A DNA stretch of 64,000 nucleotides from positions 194,268 through 258,267 of the forward strand of contig DATEDI010000022.1 of assembly GCA_035281745.1 (NCBI GenBank), given 5' to 3'. How positions within the stretch are numbered: position 1 is the first letter of the stretch; each line of letters starts with the position of its first letter. The notes beneath the pieces are model-generated. The model did no database searches. It was not told the DNA's origin and saw nothing but the letters and a program-made list of their open reading frames with translations. This document shows positions 40,347 through 49,928 of the stretch, one piece after another. The stretch comes from 66-474 sp035281745. Its GTDB lineage: Bacteria; Pseudomonadota; Gammaproteobacteria; Xanthomonadales; Rhodanobacteraceae. The position numbers were made by a program, and so were the translations under genes.

Positions 40347-41723
40347 ATGTCGCCCTTTACGCGCACCCGCCGTTCGTCGTCCCTGATCGCCGCCATCGCC
40401 CTGGCGCTGGCCTGCGCGCTGCCCGCCGCGGCCGGCACGCTCCCGGTCGCGGTGAACGGGCAGGCGCTGCCGTCACTCGCGCCGATGCTGGCCAAGGTGT
40501 CGCCCGCGGTGGTGAACATTTCCTCGAGCAGCCATCGACGGGTCGCGGTGAACCCGTTCTTCAGCGATCCGATCATGCGCCAGTTCTTCGGGCTGCCGGC
40601 CGAGCCGCCCTCGCGCGAGCTGGTGCAGCAGTCGCTGGGTTCGGGCGTGATCGTCAACGCGAAGGACGGCTACATCCTCACCAACAACCACGTGATCGCG
40701 GGCGCCGACGACATCAAGGTCACGCTCACCGACGGCAAGTCGTACAAGGCCAAGGTGGTCGGCGCCGATGCCACCACCGATCTTGCGGTGATCCGGATCC
40801 AGGCGCCGAATCTGGTCGCGCTGCCGATGGCCGACTCCACGAAGTTGCGGGTCGGCGATTTCGTAGTGGCGATCGGCGATCCGTTCGGGCTGGGCCAGTC
40901 GGCGACTTCGGGGATCGTATCCGGCCTGCAGCGCCAGGACCTGCGCCGCAACGGCGTGCAGAACTATATCCAGACCGACGCCTCGATCAATCCCGGCAAT
41001 TCCGGCGGCGCGCTGGTGAACCTCGCCGGCGAATTGGTCGGCATCAACTCGATGATCTATTCGCCCTCCGGCGCGAGCGCGGGACTGGGCTTCGCGATTC
41101 CCTCCGACCTTGCCGCCGAGGTGATGAAACAACTGATCGCGCACGGCAAGGTGGAGCGCGGCACGCTGGGCGTGGACGCACAGGACTTGTCGCCGCGCGT
41201 GGCCGCCGCGCTCGGCATCAAGGCGTCCAGCGGCGCGCTGGTCACCAACGTGTTGCCGGATTCGCCGGCCGCCAAGGCGGGCCTGAAGCCGGGCGATCTC
41301 GTCACCCGCGTCAATGGCAAACCCGTCACCGATGCGCAGGATCTGCGCAATGCGCAGGGTCTCGCGACGGTGGGCAGCACGCTTGCGCTCGGGGTCGAAC
41401 GCAGTGGCAAGCCACTCACGATCGATGCGAAGCTCACCGCGGTCAGCAACCAGGCCGACGGTGCGTCGCTGGATCCGCGGCTCGCCGGCGCCAGCTTCGC
41501 CGATGCGCCATCCAGCGACGGCGTGGAAGGCGTCACCGTCGCGAACGTGGCGCCGGGCAGCCGCGCGGCGCGCAACGGGCTGGCCGGCGGCGACGTCGTG
41601 GTCGGCGTCAACAACGTGGCGACCCCGGACCTTGCGCAACTGCGCCGGGTGTTTTCGCTGCGCCCGCGCGTGCTGGTGCTGGCGCTGGTGCGCGACGGCC
41701 AACTCGTGCAGATCCAGATGTGA
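40347..41723 (+). CDS. Do-family (DegP/DegQ) serine endoprotease
   Basis: Periplasmic protease/chaperone of 458 residues from the ATG at 40347, which has an AAGGAG site seven bases upstream. Signal peptide about 1-30 (ending PAAAG). Trypsin-like domain with triad His115 (LTNNHVIAGAD), Asp145 (ATTDLAVI) and Ser219 (NPGNSGGALV). Two PDZ domains follow: about 250-340 (GALVTNVLPDSPAAKAGLKP) and about 375-458 (VTVANVAPGSRAARNGLAGG). The absence of the long Gln-rich LA loop of DegP makes it more DegQ-like. It degrades misfolded envelope proteins and is often controlled by an envelope-stress sigma factor. Confidence 0.95.
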   Translation: MSPFTRTRRSSSLIAAIALALACALPAAAGTLPVAVNGQALPSLAPMLAKVSPAVVNISSSSHRRVAVNPFFSDPIMRQFFGLPAEPPSRELVQQSLGSGVIVNAKDGYILTNNHVIAGADDIKVTLTDGKSYKAKVVGADATTDLAVIRIQAPNLVALPMADSTKLRVGDFVVAIGDPFGLGQSATSGIVSGLQRQDLRRNGVQNYIQTDASINPGNSGGALVNLAGELVGINSMIYSPSGASAGLGFAIPSDLAAEVMKQLIAHGKVERGTLGVDAQDLSPRVAAALGIKASSGALVTNVLPDSPAAKAGLKPGDLVTRVNGKPVTDAQDLRNAQGLATVGSTLALGVERSGKPLTIDAKLTAVSNQADGASLDPRLAGASFADAPSSDGVEGVTVANVAPGSRAARNGLAGGDVVVGVNNVATPDLAQLRRVFSLRPRVLVLALVRDGQLVQIQM

Positions 41724-41951
41724 TGCGGTCGTCCGCGATCGCTGCTTGCCCGCGACGCTCGGCCATCGAGCGATAAACTCCGTGGCCTCAAGTTTCGTGA
41801 TGGCCGCTCTGCACGGCACGGAGTGGCTGCCGGAAACGTGAGCGGCGTCGTCAAACGCGGCGCGAAAAGCTGAACGGCGTTGTCGCAAGCCCGATCTCTT
41901 CCGCCATAATCGTGCGGCCCTTTCCTCGCATTGCCGGATGGTATTTCGTTC

Positions 41952-43265
41952 ATGTCCGTACGTTCGTTGAGCCTGCTCGCCGCTTCGTTCTCGCTGATCT
42001 TTGCCGTTGCCGCCACCGCGGCGCCCGCCAAACACAGCCGTCACCACAAGCAATCCGGGCCCGCGCTGGTCGTGCGCGGCGACCAGGTCAGTACCGAAGG
42101 TCTGGTCGACGCGGTCGCGAGCGCATTCGCGGATACCGGCGAAGGTCATCTGGAAATTCAGCCGTTCAACACCGTGGACGGCATCGATCAGGCGCTGTCC
42201 GGCACGGTCGATATCGCCGCCAGCGCGCGGCCGGGCTACTTCAAGCGCGTGCAGGAAGCAGGGCTAGTGTTCGCGCCGGTGGCGTGGGATGCACTGGTGA
42301 TGATCACCAACGTGTCGAATCCGGTGAACAACCTCACGCTGAAACAGGTGCATGACATCTACTACGGCAAGATCACCAACTGGTCGCAGGTCGGCGGACG
42401 CGACGAGAAGATCGACCTCGATGGCGTGGCCTCGCCGCTGGATGGCGTGCAGTTCAGTTTTCGCCGGCTGATGTTCGGCAACGGCGACAATCCGGTCGCC
42501 GTGCCGCGCCTGTTCATCAATATCGATTCGCTGCAACAGGAAGTCTCGCTGGACGGCAAGGCGTTGGCGCTGTCGACGCTGGTGCACGCGCGTCGCGAGA
42601 AGGGCATCAAGGTCATCCCGATCGAGGGCGTGGCGCCGACGCTGGCGACGCTGGAAAACGCGACCTATCCGCTGCCGCTGACCATTTACCTGGCCTACAA
42701 GGTGGACAGTCCCAAGGCCGACACCATCCAGAAGTTCCTGACGTTTCTTGGCGGCGACAAGGCCGCCGGCATCCTGCGCGGCCATGATTTGCTGCCGTAC
42801 GCGCAGGCAGTCGTGCTGAATTCCAGGACCGAGAAGGATCGCATCAACCTGCTCGGGGCGCAGATGGTGGCCGAGGGCCTGCCGGCCGAATATGCGCCGG
42901 GCGCGGAATTCGAGCGGCTGTCCAGTGCATCCGCCGATCTGGCCCATGCAATGAAGTTGCAGGAAGCCGCGGCCAAGCAGGTTGCCGCGGCCAACCAGGA
43001 ACGCATCGCCATGGCCACCGCGGCAGGCGTCGACCCGTCACCGCAGGCCGCCGCGGATACGCCCGCCGCATCGTCCACCTACGAGGTCGTCAGCGGCGAC
43101 ACGCTATCCAAGATCGCGCGCGCGCATTCGGTGAGCGTCGAGGATCTTCGCAAGTGGAACGACTTGCATGGCGACATGTTGAAGGTCGGACAGGAACTGA
43201 AGCTTTCTTCTTCGCACGCGAGCGCGGGTACCGCGGGCTGCGCGGCGAGTGCCGCGGCGTGCTGA
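41952..43265 (+). CDS. PstS-like substrate-binding protein fused to a C-terminal LysM domain
   Basis: Exported protein of 437 residues from the ATG at 41952. Signal peptide about 1-24 (AVAATAAP). Residues about 40-270 form a PBP-like (phosphate-binding type) domain: GHLEIQPFNTVDGIDQALSG, DIAASARPGY, the PstS-type ITNVSNPVNNLTLKQVHDIY and YGKITNWSQVGG. Then a helical, Ala-rich region (about 310-365), and a LysM domain at about 374-419 (YEVVSGDTLSKIARAHSVSV, LKVGQELKL) that binds peptidoglycan. The tail has two Cys (AGCAASAAAC). The link of a phosphate-binding-like domain to a cell-wall anchor is uncommon. No pst transporter gene is nearby. Confidence 0.85.
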   Translation: MSVRSLSLLAASFSLIFAVAATAAPAKHSRHHKQSGPALVVRGDQVSTEGLVDAVASAFADTGEGHLEIQPFNTVDGIDQALSGTVDIAASARPGYFKRVQEAGLVFAPVAWDALVMITNVSNPVNNLTLKQVHDIYYGKITNWSQVGGRDEKIDLDGVASPLDGVQFSFRRLMFGNGDNPVAVPRLFINIDSLQQEVSLDGKALALSTLVHARREKGIKVIPIEGVAPTLATLENATYPLPLTIYLAYKVDSPKADTIQKFLTFLGGDKAAGILRGHDLLPYAQAVVLNSRTEKDRINLLGAQMVAEGLPAEYAPGAEFERLSSASADLAHAMKLQEAAAKQVAAANQERIAMATAAGVDPSPQAAADTPAASSTYEVVSGDTLSKIARAHSVSVEDLRKWNDLHGDMLKVGQELKLSSSHASAGTAGCAASAAAC

Positions 43266-43304
43266 TCCGGGTCTCGGCATGATGCGATTCGGCCGCTTGC
43301 GCAG

Positions 43305-44687
43305 GTGCGCCGCGTGCTTGGCCTGAGCGCCGACCGGCGCGGTCGTCGCGCGCTGCCGCTGATACCCGTCACGCGCGCGAACTGGGCGGGTTACGCGAAA
43401 ACCCTGGGTGCGCGCCAGCGACGCTGGGCGGAAGCCAGCGGGTTCGCCGGACAGTCCGGCGCATCCTGCCTGCTGGCCGACGCGCAAGGCGCTACCGCAC
43501 GCGTCGTGTGCGGCTTCGATCCTGCCTCACCCCCGCTTGCACTGGGTTCATTGCCCTACCACCTGCCGGCCGGCGACTACCGCCTCGATGGCGATGCGTT
43601 GTCCGCGCACGATGCCGCGCTCGGTTGGGCGCTCGGCAGTTACCGCTTCGCGCGCTACCGCGAACCGCATGCCGAACCCGCGCGGCTGCTGCTGCCGCGC
43701 GCGGTGCTGGACGAAGTGGCGCCGACCGTGGAAGCCGTCGCGCGCGTGCGCGACCTGATCAACACCCCCGCGCAGGATCTGGGCCCCGCTGAAGTGTGCG
43801 CCGCGGTCCGCGAAGTCGCCGAACGTTTCGGTGCGAAGTGCCGCGAATGGAGCGGCGACGGTTTGCTGAAAGCGGGCTTCCCGACCGTGCACGCGGTGGG
43901 CCGCGCCAGTCCGCGCGCGCCGCGCGTGATCGAACTGACCTGGGGCGATCCAAAACATCCGTTGCTGGCACTCGTAGGCAAGGGCGTGTGTTTCGACACC
44001 GGTGGCTTGAACATCAAGACCGGTGACGGCATGCGCTGGATGAAGAAGGACATGGGCGGCGCCGCGCATGCGCTGTCGCTGGCGCACCTGGTGATGGCAT
44101 CCAATCTGCCGGTGCGCCTGTTGCTGGTGATCCCGACCGTTGACAACGCGGTCGCGGGCGACGCGATGCGCCCGGGCGACATCATCCGCACCCGCGCCGG
44201 CGTCACGGTGGAAGTGGACAACACCGATGCCGAAGGCCGGCTGATCCTGTGCGACGCGTTGGCGCTGGCGGTCGAGAGCAAGCCCGACCTGCTGATCGAT
44301 TTCGCGACGCTGACCGGCGCCGCGCGGGTGGCGTTGGGGCCCGACTTGCCGGCCGTGTTCGCCAACCGCGACGACGTGGCCGGTTCGCTGCTCGATGCCG
44401 CGCGCACGCAACACGATCCGGTGTGGCGGTTGCCGTTGTGGCAACCGTATCGCGCGTTGCTGGTTTCGTCGTTCGCCGATACCTGCAATACCGGCGCCTC
44501 GCGCCACGCCGGCGCGATCACCGCCGCGCTGTACCTGCAGAACTTCGTGCCGGGCACCGTGCCGTGGCTGCACGTCGACGTGTACGCATGGAATGATGCC
44601 GACCGGCCCGGTCGCCCGCGCGGCGGCGACGCGCAGTCGCTGCGCGCGTTTCATGCGTTCCTGCAGCAGCGTTATCCGTCAGCCTGA
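43305..44687 (+). CDS. M17-family leucyl aminopeptidase
   Basis: Cytoplasmic metallo-aminopeptidase of about 460 residues. Active-site motifs: VGKGVCFDTGGLNIK (zinc ligand Lys and Asp), MKKDMGGAAH and NTDAEGRL (zinc ligands plus catalytic Arg), with VRDLINTPAQDLGP before them and GASRHAGAITAALYLQNFV near the end. It is shorter at the N-terminus than PepA and closer to the PepB-like group. The start is a GTG at 43305; no ATG is available in frame between the preceding in-frame stop at 43263 and the conserved domain. The last 16 bases overlap the convergent cca gene. Confidence 0.88.
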   Translation: MRRVLGLSADRRGRRALPLIPVTRANWAGYAKTLGARQRRWAEASGFAGQSGASCLLADAQGATARVVCGFDPASPPLALGSLPYHLPAGDYRLDGDALSAHDAALGWALGSYRFARYREPHAEPARLLLPRAVLDEVAPTVEAVARVRDLINTPAQDLGPAEVCAAVREVAERFGAKCREWSGDGLLKAGFPTVHAVGRASPRAPRVIELTWGDPKHPLLALVGKGVCFDTGGLNIKTGDGMRWMKKDMGGAAHALSLAHLVMASNLPVRLLLVIPTVDNAVAGDAMRPGDIIRTRAGVTVEVDNTDAEGRLILCDALALAVESKPDLLIDFATLTGAARVALGPDLPAVFANRDDVAGSLLDAARTQHDPVWRLPLWQPYRALLVSSFADTCNTGASRHAGAITAALYLQNFVPGTVPWLHVDVYAWNDADRPGRPRGGDAQSLRAFHAFLQQRYPSA

Positions 44688-45928
44688 AACTGCGCGTGGT
44701 CGATGGCCGCGATCGCCTCGATGCGCGCGCGCCGGATCGCCTCGCCGATCGCGGTGCCGGTGAGTCCCTGTTCCACGAATGGCTGTGCGGTGACCGCGCG
44801 CGCGGCATCGCGCGCGGCGCGCAGGAAATCGGCCTGCGGGTAAGGGTCGTGCTCGTGCTGCAGCCGTCCACGCTTGTCCGCGGTGCAGGCGATCAGAAAC
44901 GGCTCCAGGCGTTCGGGACGGCGGAACGCATCGAAGGCTTCCAGCAGCGCCAGCACCGTGGCGGGTTTCAATTCCAGCGCACGGTGCGCGTCCAGGTGAT
45001 GGCGACAGGTGAGCGCAGCCAGTTGCGCGTATTCAGCGGGCACCTTCAGGCGTTCGCAAAACGTGGCCAGCGGTTTCAGGCCGCGATGCTCGTGCGCGAT
45101 GTGGCGCGGCAGCACGTCCTGCGGCGTCAATGCCTTGCCGAGGTCGTGGGTGAGTGCGCAGAAGCCCGCGAGGTCGTCGCCCGGCGCGAGCTGCGCGCAC
45201 TGGTCGAGCACCAGTTCCAGGTGTGCGCCGCAATCGACTTCCGGATGGTGTTGCGGCGGTTGCGGCACGCCGTAGAGCGCGTCGATTTCCGGAAACAATA
45301 CTTTCAGCGCGCCACATTCGCGCAAAGTACGTACGAAGGCGGCCGGTTCGGGTTCGGCGAGCGCCTTGCGGGTTTCCGCCCACACGCGCTCGGGCACCAG
45401 GTGTGCGACCTCGCCGGCATCGACCATCGTGCGCATCAGCGCCATGGTTTCATCGGCGATCCGGAAACCGAGCGGCGCGTAGCGCGCGAGGAACCGCGCG
45501 ACGCGCAGGATGCGTACCGGATCTTCCGCGAACGCCGGCGCGACGTGCCGCAATGTTTTTTTGCGAAGATCCTCCGCCCCGTGGTACGGATCGACCAGTG
45601 CACCGGCCTCGTCGCGCGCCATCGCGTTGATGGTGAGGTCGCGGCGCGCGAGATCCTGTTCCAGCGTCACGTCGGGCGCGGCGTGGAACGCGAAGCCGTG
45701 GTAACCCGGACCGGTCTTGCGCTCGGTGCGCGCCAGTGCGTATTCCTCGCCGGTGTCCGGGTGCAGGAACACCGGAAAGTCCTTGCCGACCGGTCGATAG
45801 CCCGCGGCCAGCATGTCCTCGGGCGCCGCACCGACCACCACGTAATCGCGATCGGAATGCGCGCGGCCGAGCAGCTCGTCGCGCACCGCCCCGCCGACCA
45901 GATACACGCGGTGATCGCGCCCGGGCAT
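44672..45928 (-). CDS. cca: CCA tRNA nucleotidyltransferase (multifunctional)
   Basis: Adds or repairs the 3' CCA end of tRNA. It has 418 residues. The nucleotidyltransferase core carries VYLVGGAVRDELLG and HSDRDYVVVG with the metal-binding DxD, then RRDLTINAMARDE and the neck ILRVARFLARY. The C-terminal HD domain (LTHDLGKALTPQDVLP) supports the phosphatase/phosphodiesterase activities of the gammaproteobacterial enzyme. Two genes follow or precede on the same strand (45933 and 46865), but the three functions differ. Its 3' end overlaps the aminopeptidase gene by 16 bp. Confidence 0.96.
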   Translation of the reverse strand: MPGRDHRVYLVGGAVRDELLGRAHSDRDYVVVGAAPEDMLAAGYRPVGKDFPVFLHPDTGEEYALARTERKTGPGYHGFAFHAAPDVTLEQDLARRDLTINAMARDEAGALVDPYHGAEDLRKKTLRHVAPAFAEDPVRILRVARFLARYAPLGFRIADETMALMRTMVDAGEVAHLVPERVWAETRKALAEPEPAAFVRTLRECGALKVLFPEIDALYGVPQPPQHHPEVDCGAHLELVLDQCAQLAPGDDLAGFCALTHDLGKALTPQDVLPRHIAHEHRGLKPLATFCERLKVPAEYAQLAALTCRHHLDAHRALELKPATVLALLEAFDAFRRPERLEPFLIACTADKRGRLQHEHDPYPQADFLRAARDAARAVTAQPFVEQGLTGTAIGEAIRRARIEAIAAIDHAQFQADG

Positions 45929-45932
45929 CGTG

Positions 45933-46868
45933 TCAGCCTTGCGTCAGGCGCGCCCGCTCGAAGCGGCGTTCGCGCGAAAATGCGCCCATCGCCACCGGCA
46001 GCATCGCCGCGAACCGGCGTGGCGTGATGCCGAGTTCGGCGAAACCGTCGCGGCTGCCCACCGAATCCAGCTTCAGCGAATTGAAGTTGTCGCGCGAAAA
46101 GGGCTTTCCCGGAATCAGTTCGGCGACGATCGCCTGCAGCCAGCCGAGCGCGCCCGGCAACGGCAGCACGGCGCGGCGCAGGCCCGCGGTGTCGGCGATC
46201 ATCCGCACCATCTGCACCAGCTCGAACGTGTCGGGTCCGTACAGTTCGAAGATCTTGCCGGTGCAACCACGGCCGGTCACGCAGCGCTTGATCGCCTGGG
46301 CGACGTCGCCTACGTACGCGGGCGCGAACTTCGCATGCGGTTGCGCCAGCGGCAGCAGCGGGCCCAACTGCAGCAGCTTGAGGAACCGGAACACGAAATT
46401 GTCGTGATTGCCGTACACGACACTGGGCCGGTAGATCGTCCAGTCCATCCCGGAATTGCGCACCTGCGCCTCGGCTTCGCCGCGCGTCTTCAGGTATTTC
46501 GAGGCGCGCTCGCCGGCATTCAGCGAACTCATCTGGTGGATGCGGCGAATGCCGACTTGCCGGCAGGCCGCGATCAGTGTCGCGGTGAGGTCGACGTGCG
46601 CATGGGTGAACGTGTCGCGGCCGGATTCGTTGAGAATGCCAACCAGGTTGATGACCGCGTCGTGACCGGCCAACTGTTTCTCCAGCGCCGCGCGATCGTA
46701 GACGTCGGTGCTGACGGTGTGTACGTACGGCAGCACGCTGATCGCGCGCCCCTGTTCGCGATTGCGGCTGAGCACCGTGATCTTGCATCCGGTATCGGCC
46801 AATGCCGCAAGCAAATGGCGGCCGATGAAGCCGGTGCCGCCGAGGACCGCGTAATGTTTCGGATTCAT
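45933..46868 (-). CDS. NAD(P)-binding epimerase-like protein (complex I NDUFA9-like)
   Basis: Rossmann-fold protein of 311 residues in the extended SDR family. The nucleotide-binding loop is GGTGFIGRHLL at 8-18; NLVGILNESGRDTF and the DWTIYRPSVVYGN and VGDVAQAIKRCV segments match the atypical SDR5/NDUFA9 group, which lacks a clear YxxxK pair. In complex I the human NDUFA9 stabilises an assembly step; bacterial homologues are of unknown role and not linked to nuo genes here. The start at 46868 overlaps the slt stop by four bases. Confidence 0.87.
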   Translation of the reverse strand: MNPKHYAVLGGTGFIGRHLLAALADTGCKITVLSRNREQGRAISVLPYVHTVSTDVYDRAALEKQLAGHDAVINLVGILNESGRDTFTHAHVDLTATLIAACRQVGIRRIHQMSSLNAGERASKYLKTRGEAEAQVRNSGMDWTIYRPSVVYGNHDNFVFRFLKLLQLGPLLPLAQPHAKFAPAYVGDVAQAIKRCVTGRGCTGKIFELYGPDTFELVQMVRMIADTAGLRRAVLPLPGALGWLQAIVAELIPGKPFSRDNFNSLKLDSVGSRDGFAELGITPRRFAAMLPVAMGAFSRERRFERARLTQG

Positions 46869-48934
46869 GGCGAAGCACTCCCAGCGGAGGCGGGGGGAAT
46901 TGGCGCGGTGGCCGGCGCCGTGGGTGCAGGCGCACGGCATACGACCTGCTTGCGCACCGGGTCCGCCGACGGATCATACGGCGTGCCGATCGCGGGCAGG
47001 CGCGAGGAAACCGGCACCGGATCGCCGTCGAGCCGCCAGCCGTAGATCGTCGCGAACGACATCACGCGCGTCACGTAGTCACGCGTTTCGTTGAACGGAA
47101 TCGTGAGGATGAACACTTCCGGATCGAGGTTGCCGCGCGCATCCACCCAGCGCTGCGCATTGCCCGGCCCGGCGTTGTACGCGGCCGAGGCCAGCCACGG
47201 ACTGCCATTGAAGCGCATCGCCAGGTTGGCGAGGTATTGCGTGCCCAGCGGGATGTTGATTGCCGGGTCATACAGGCTTTCGCCGCCGTCGTAGGGCAGG
47301 CCGCTGCGACGCGCCACCAGTTTCGCGGTGCCCGGCAGCAACTGCATCAGGCCACGCGCATCGGCGCCCGATTGCGCGTCGGGTTGCCAGGCGGTTTCGG
47401 CGCGGATGATCGCGAACGCCCAGGCCGGATCAATGCCCGCGCGTTGCGCGGAGGTGACCACGCGATCCTTGTCGGCGAGCGGAAAACGCAACGCGTAATA
47501 CTGCACGTCGCCCGATTTCCCGAACGCGAACACGGCGCGGTCGTACCAGCCCTTGCGCGATGCAAGCGCCGCGGCCTGCTTCTGCTGGTCGGGGGTCAGG
47601 TCGGGAAACACGCGGTTCCACTCGCGGCGCGCCGGCCGCAACATGTCCAACGCGAAGAACTCGAACGCGCGCGCAAGACCCGGCATCGCTTCGAGTTGCC
47701 GATCGGCGGCAGGATCGATCGCGATCGTCGCGGGGCAAATCGAATAATCGAGGTTGGCGCGGTCGGCGGCGAGGAATCCGTAGAACGTCGCCTGCTGCGC
47801 CAGCGCGGTGTAATCGTCCAGTGCGGCGGCGGATTGCCCGAGCTTCTGCGCGATGCGCGCCCGCCAGTAGCGCCATTCGTCGCGCTGCATTTGCTCCGGC
47901 GTCAGCGCCTCGATCGCGACCGCGGCGGCTTTCCAGTCGCCCTGCGCCACCGCCGCGCGCACGCGCCATTCGCGGGTCGCATCGGTTTGCGCGGCGGCCG
48001 GCAAGCCCGCAAGCCGCGTGATGGCGTCCGGGCCGGAATCCACCGCGTTGTACAGCGCCAGCGTGCCGAGCAGACGATGGCGTTGATCCTGATCGAAAGC
48101 GAAGCGCTTCGACAGTGCACCCCAATACGTTTGCGCCTGCGCGCTGTCGCGGCGCGCCAGCCGCATCAGTGCACGCGCGACGGCTTCGCGATCGTGCTTG
48201 GTGTCGGCGAAGGTCGAGGCCTGCTTGAGCACTGTCGCGGGCGAACGCAGCGCGTCGGCGATGCGCATCGCAACTGCATCCTGGTTGTCTGGTAGCCAAC
48301 TCGCGGATTGGTCGATGGTGGAAGCGTTGCCTGCACCGGCCGCGCGTTCGATCCGGTCCCACACCCGCGTCGGCGTCAGCAAACCCTGCACGGCGGCGGC
48401 TTGCAGTACCGGCGTGCAGGCGGATGGCAGATGCGTTTGCTGCCACAGCTGCGCGAGGTCGCGATCGAAATCGAGTCGTTGGCCATCGGCCAAATTCGCC
48501 TGCAGCGCGTCACAGGTGAAAGTGTCGCTCAAGTCCGGCTGGTAGAAGTGCCGGAACGTCGCCCAATCCTTCTGTTGCGCGGTCCAGCGCAGTTCGGCGT
48601 TGCGCAGGTCGCCGGCGGGAATCATGCCGGGGTAGCGCTTGAGGTAAGCGTCGATCGCGGCCGGCGCCGCGGTCTTGATGTCGTGCTGCAACGCCGCGGC
48701 TTCGAGGTACGGGTACAGCGGGTAATCCTGAAGCCCCTTCGCGAGCGGGCGCCAATCCTGTCCGTCCTGCGCGGCGGCGTAGGCGCTGCGGAAGGCATCG
48801 CGTTGCTGCTGCAGCGTGGGCGCAGGCGCGGGAGCTTGCGCGGTGGCGACCGCCGCGATCATCGAGAGCGCCGCCACTGCGAGTCGACGCGTCCATGCGC
48901 GCCGCGGCGCGTTCTTCAACGAGACCATTTGCAT
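46865..48934 (-). CDS. slt: Soluble lytic murein transglycosylase Slt70
   Basis: Periplasmic exo-lytic transglycosylase that trims peptidoglycan from the chain end. It has 689 residues with a signal peptide (about 10-35, ending ATAQA). The long alpha-superhelical U-domain (about 45-440) and linker domain precede the lysozyme-like C-domain. The catalytic Glu lies in AFAIIRAETAWQPDAQSG; motifs II and III are DARGLMQLLPGTAK and GTQYLANLAMRF, then SAAYNAGPGNAQRW. The start is the ATG at 48934; a second ATG is two codons later. It heads the slt - NDUFA9-like - cca group, with genes overlapping or four bases apart. Confidence 0.95.
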   Translation of the reverse strand: MQMVSLKNAPRRAWTRRLAVAALSMIAAVATAQAPAPAPTLQQQRDAFRSAYAAAQDGQDWRPLAKGLQDYPLYPYLEAAALQHDIKTAAPAAIDAYLKRYPGMIPAGDLRNAELRWTAQQKDWATFRHFYQPDLSDTFTCDALQANLADGQRLDFDRDLAQLWQQTHLPSACTPVLQAAAVQGLLTPTRVWDRIERAAGAGNASTIDQSASWLPDNQDAVAMRIADALRSPATVLKQASTFADTKHDREAVARALMRLARRDSAQAQTYWGALSKRFAFDQDQRHRLLGTLALYNAVDSGPDAITRLAGLPAAAQTDATREWRVRAAVAQGDWKAAAVAIEALTPEQMQRDEWRYWRARIAQKLGQSAAALDDYTALAQQATFYGFLAADRANLDYSICPATIAIDPAADRQLEAMPGLARAFEFFALDMLRPARREWNRVFPDLTPDQQKQAAALASRKGWYDRAVFAFGKSGDVQYYALRFPLADKDRVVTSAQRAGIDPAWAFAIIRAETAWQPDAQSGADARGLMQLLPGTAKLVARRSGLPYDGGESLYDPAINIPLGTQYLANLAMRFNGSPWLASAAYNAGPGNAQRWVDARGNLDPEVFILTIPFNETRDYVTRVMSFATIYGWRLDGDPVPVSSRLPAIGTPYDPSADPVRKQVVCRAPAPTAPATAPIPPASAGSASP

Positions 48935-49082
48935 CCGGACGATTCTAGACGAACCGTCCCGACGAATCGTTTGATGAATGTTTCACGCGCGTACGTATGC
49001 TGCCGCGCACGTCCACGCGTGACCTTTGTCGTGGGATTTCATTGTGCAGGCGCGAAGCTGGGTCGATGCTGGGACGGTCGAC

Positions 49083-49874
49083 TCACGCCGCCGCTTGCAA
49101 CGCGGCCACCGGCACCCGTATCTCCGCGGCGAGTGGCAGATGATCGGAAAACGCGGCGGGCAGCGTCCACATTCGATCGACCTCGATGTGCGAAGTCACC
49201 AGGATGTGATCGATCGCGCGCTGCGGGCGCCAGCTCGGAAACGTCGGTTGCGGATGGGCCGGCGGCGCCAGCGAGGTGTGCGCGAACAGGCTGCGCAGTT
49301 CCGGGCAGTCGGGCGGGCAGTTGAAGTCGCCCATCAGCACCGCGTTGGGGCGGTCGTGCAACAGGTCGGCGATGAAGTCGATCTGGCGCTGCCGCGACTG
49401 CACGCCCAGCGACAAATGCGCGACCGCAACCGTCAGGGCTTCGCGGCCCGCGCCATAGCGCGCAAGCAGCACCCCGCGACCACGCAGCCGTCCGGGCAGG
49501 GGATAGTCCAGTACTTCGACCGGCTGGCTGCGGCTGATCAGGCCATTGGCGGTATGCGAAAGATTGGAGAGATTGCGGTTGGGCTGGTGGCTCCAGTACG
49601 GCAACCCGGATGTTTCCGCGAGGTAGCGCGTCTGGTTGAGAAAGCCCGAGCGCATGCTCCCGGCATCGGCTTCCTGCAGGCCGATCACGTCGAAGTCGGC
49701 GATGGAACGCGCGAGGGTATCGAGATTGCCGAGCTTGTATTTGCCGGGCAGCACCGCGCCCCAGCTGCGGGTGAAGTACTCGTGGTAACGCTTCACGCTC
49801 GCGCCGGCGAGGATGTTGCAGCTGAGGATGCGCAGGGTGTTGTCGGCCGGCGCTGCGGCGGGCTGGGAATTCAT
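49083..49874 (-). CDS. Endonuclease/exonuclease/phosphatase family protein
   Basis: EEP-fold hydrolase of 263 residues, without a signal peptide. Motifs: LRILSCNILAGAS, IGLQEADAGSMRSGF with the metal-binding Glu, VAVAHLSLGVQSRQRQI with the His, LMGDFNCPPDCPEL and IDHILVTSHIEVD, then FSDHLPLAAEI. The pattern fits DNA- or phosphodiester-cleaving members. It lies 54 bases after the DsbA-like gene and seems to be the last gene of the c4 - dsbA - dsbA-like block, an order I associate with Xanthomonadales. The substrate is unknown. Confidence 0.88.
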   Translation of the reverse strand: MNSQPAAAPADNTLRILSCNILAGASVKRYHEYFTRSWGAVLPGKYKLGNLDTLARSIADFDVIGLQEADAGSMRSGFLNQTRYLAETSGLPYWSHQPNRNLSNLSHTANGLISRSQPVEVLDYPLPGRLRGRGVLLARYGAGREALTVAVAHLSLGVQSRQRQIDFIADLLHDRPNAVLMGDFNCPPDCPELRSLFAHTSLAPPAHPQPTFPSWRPQRAIDHILVTSHIEVDRMWTLPAAFSDHLPLAAEIRVPVAALQAAA

Positions 49875-49928
49875 GACCGGATCAGCCTAGCACTTTGTCG
49901 GCGTATGCCGCGTGACGGCGCGCGCGTC

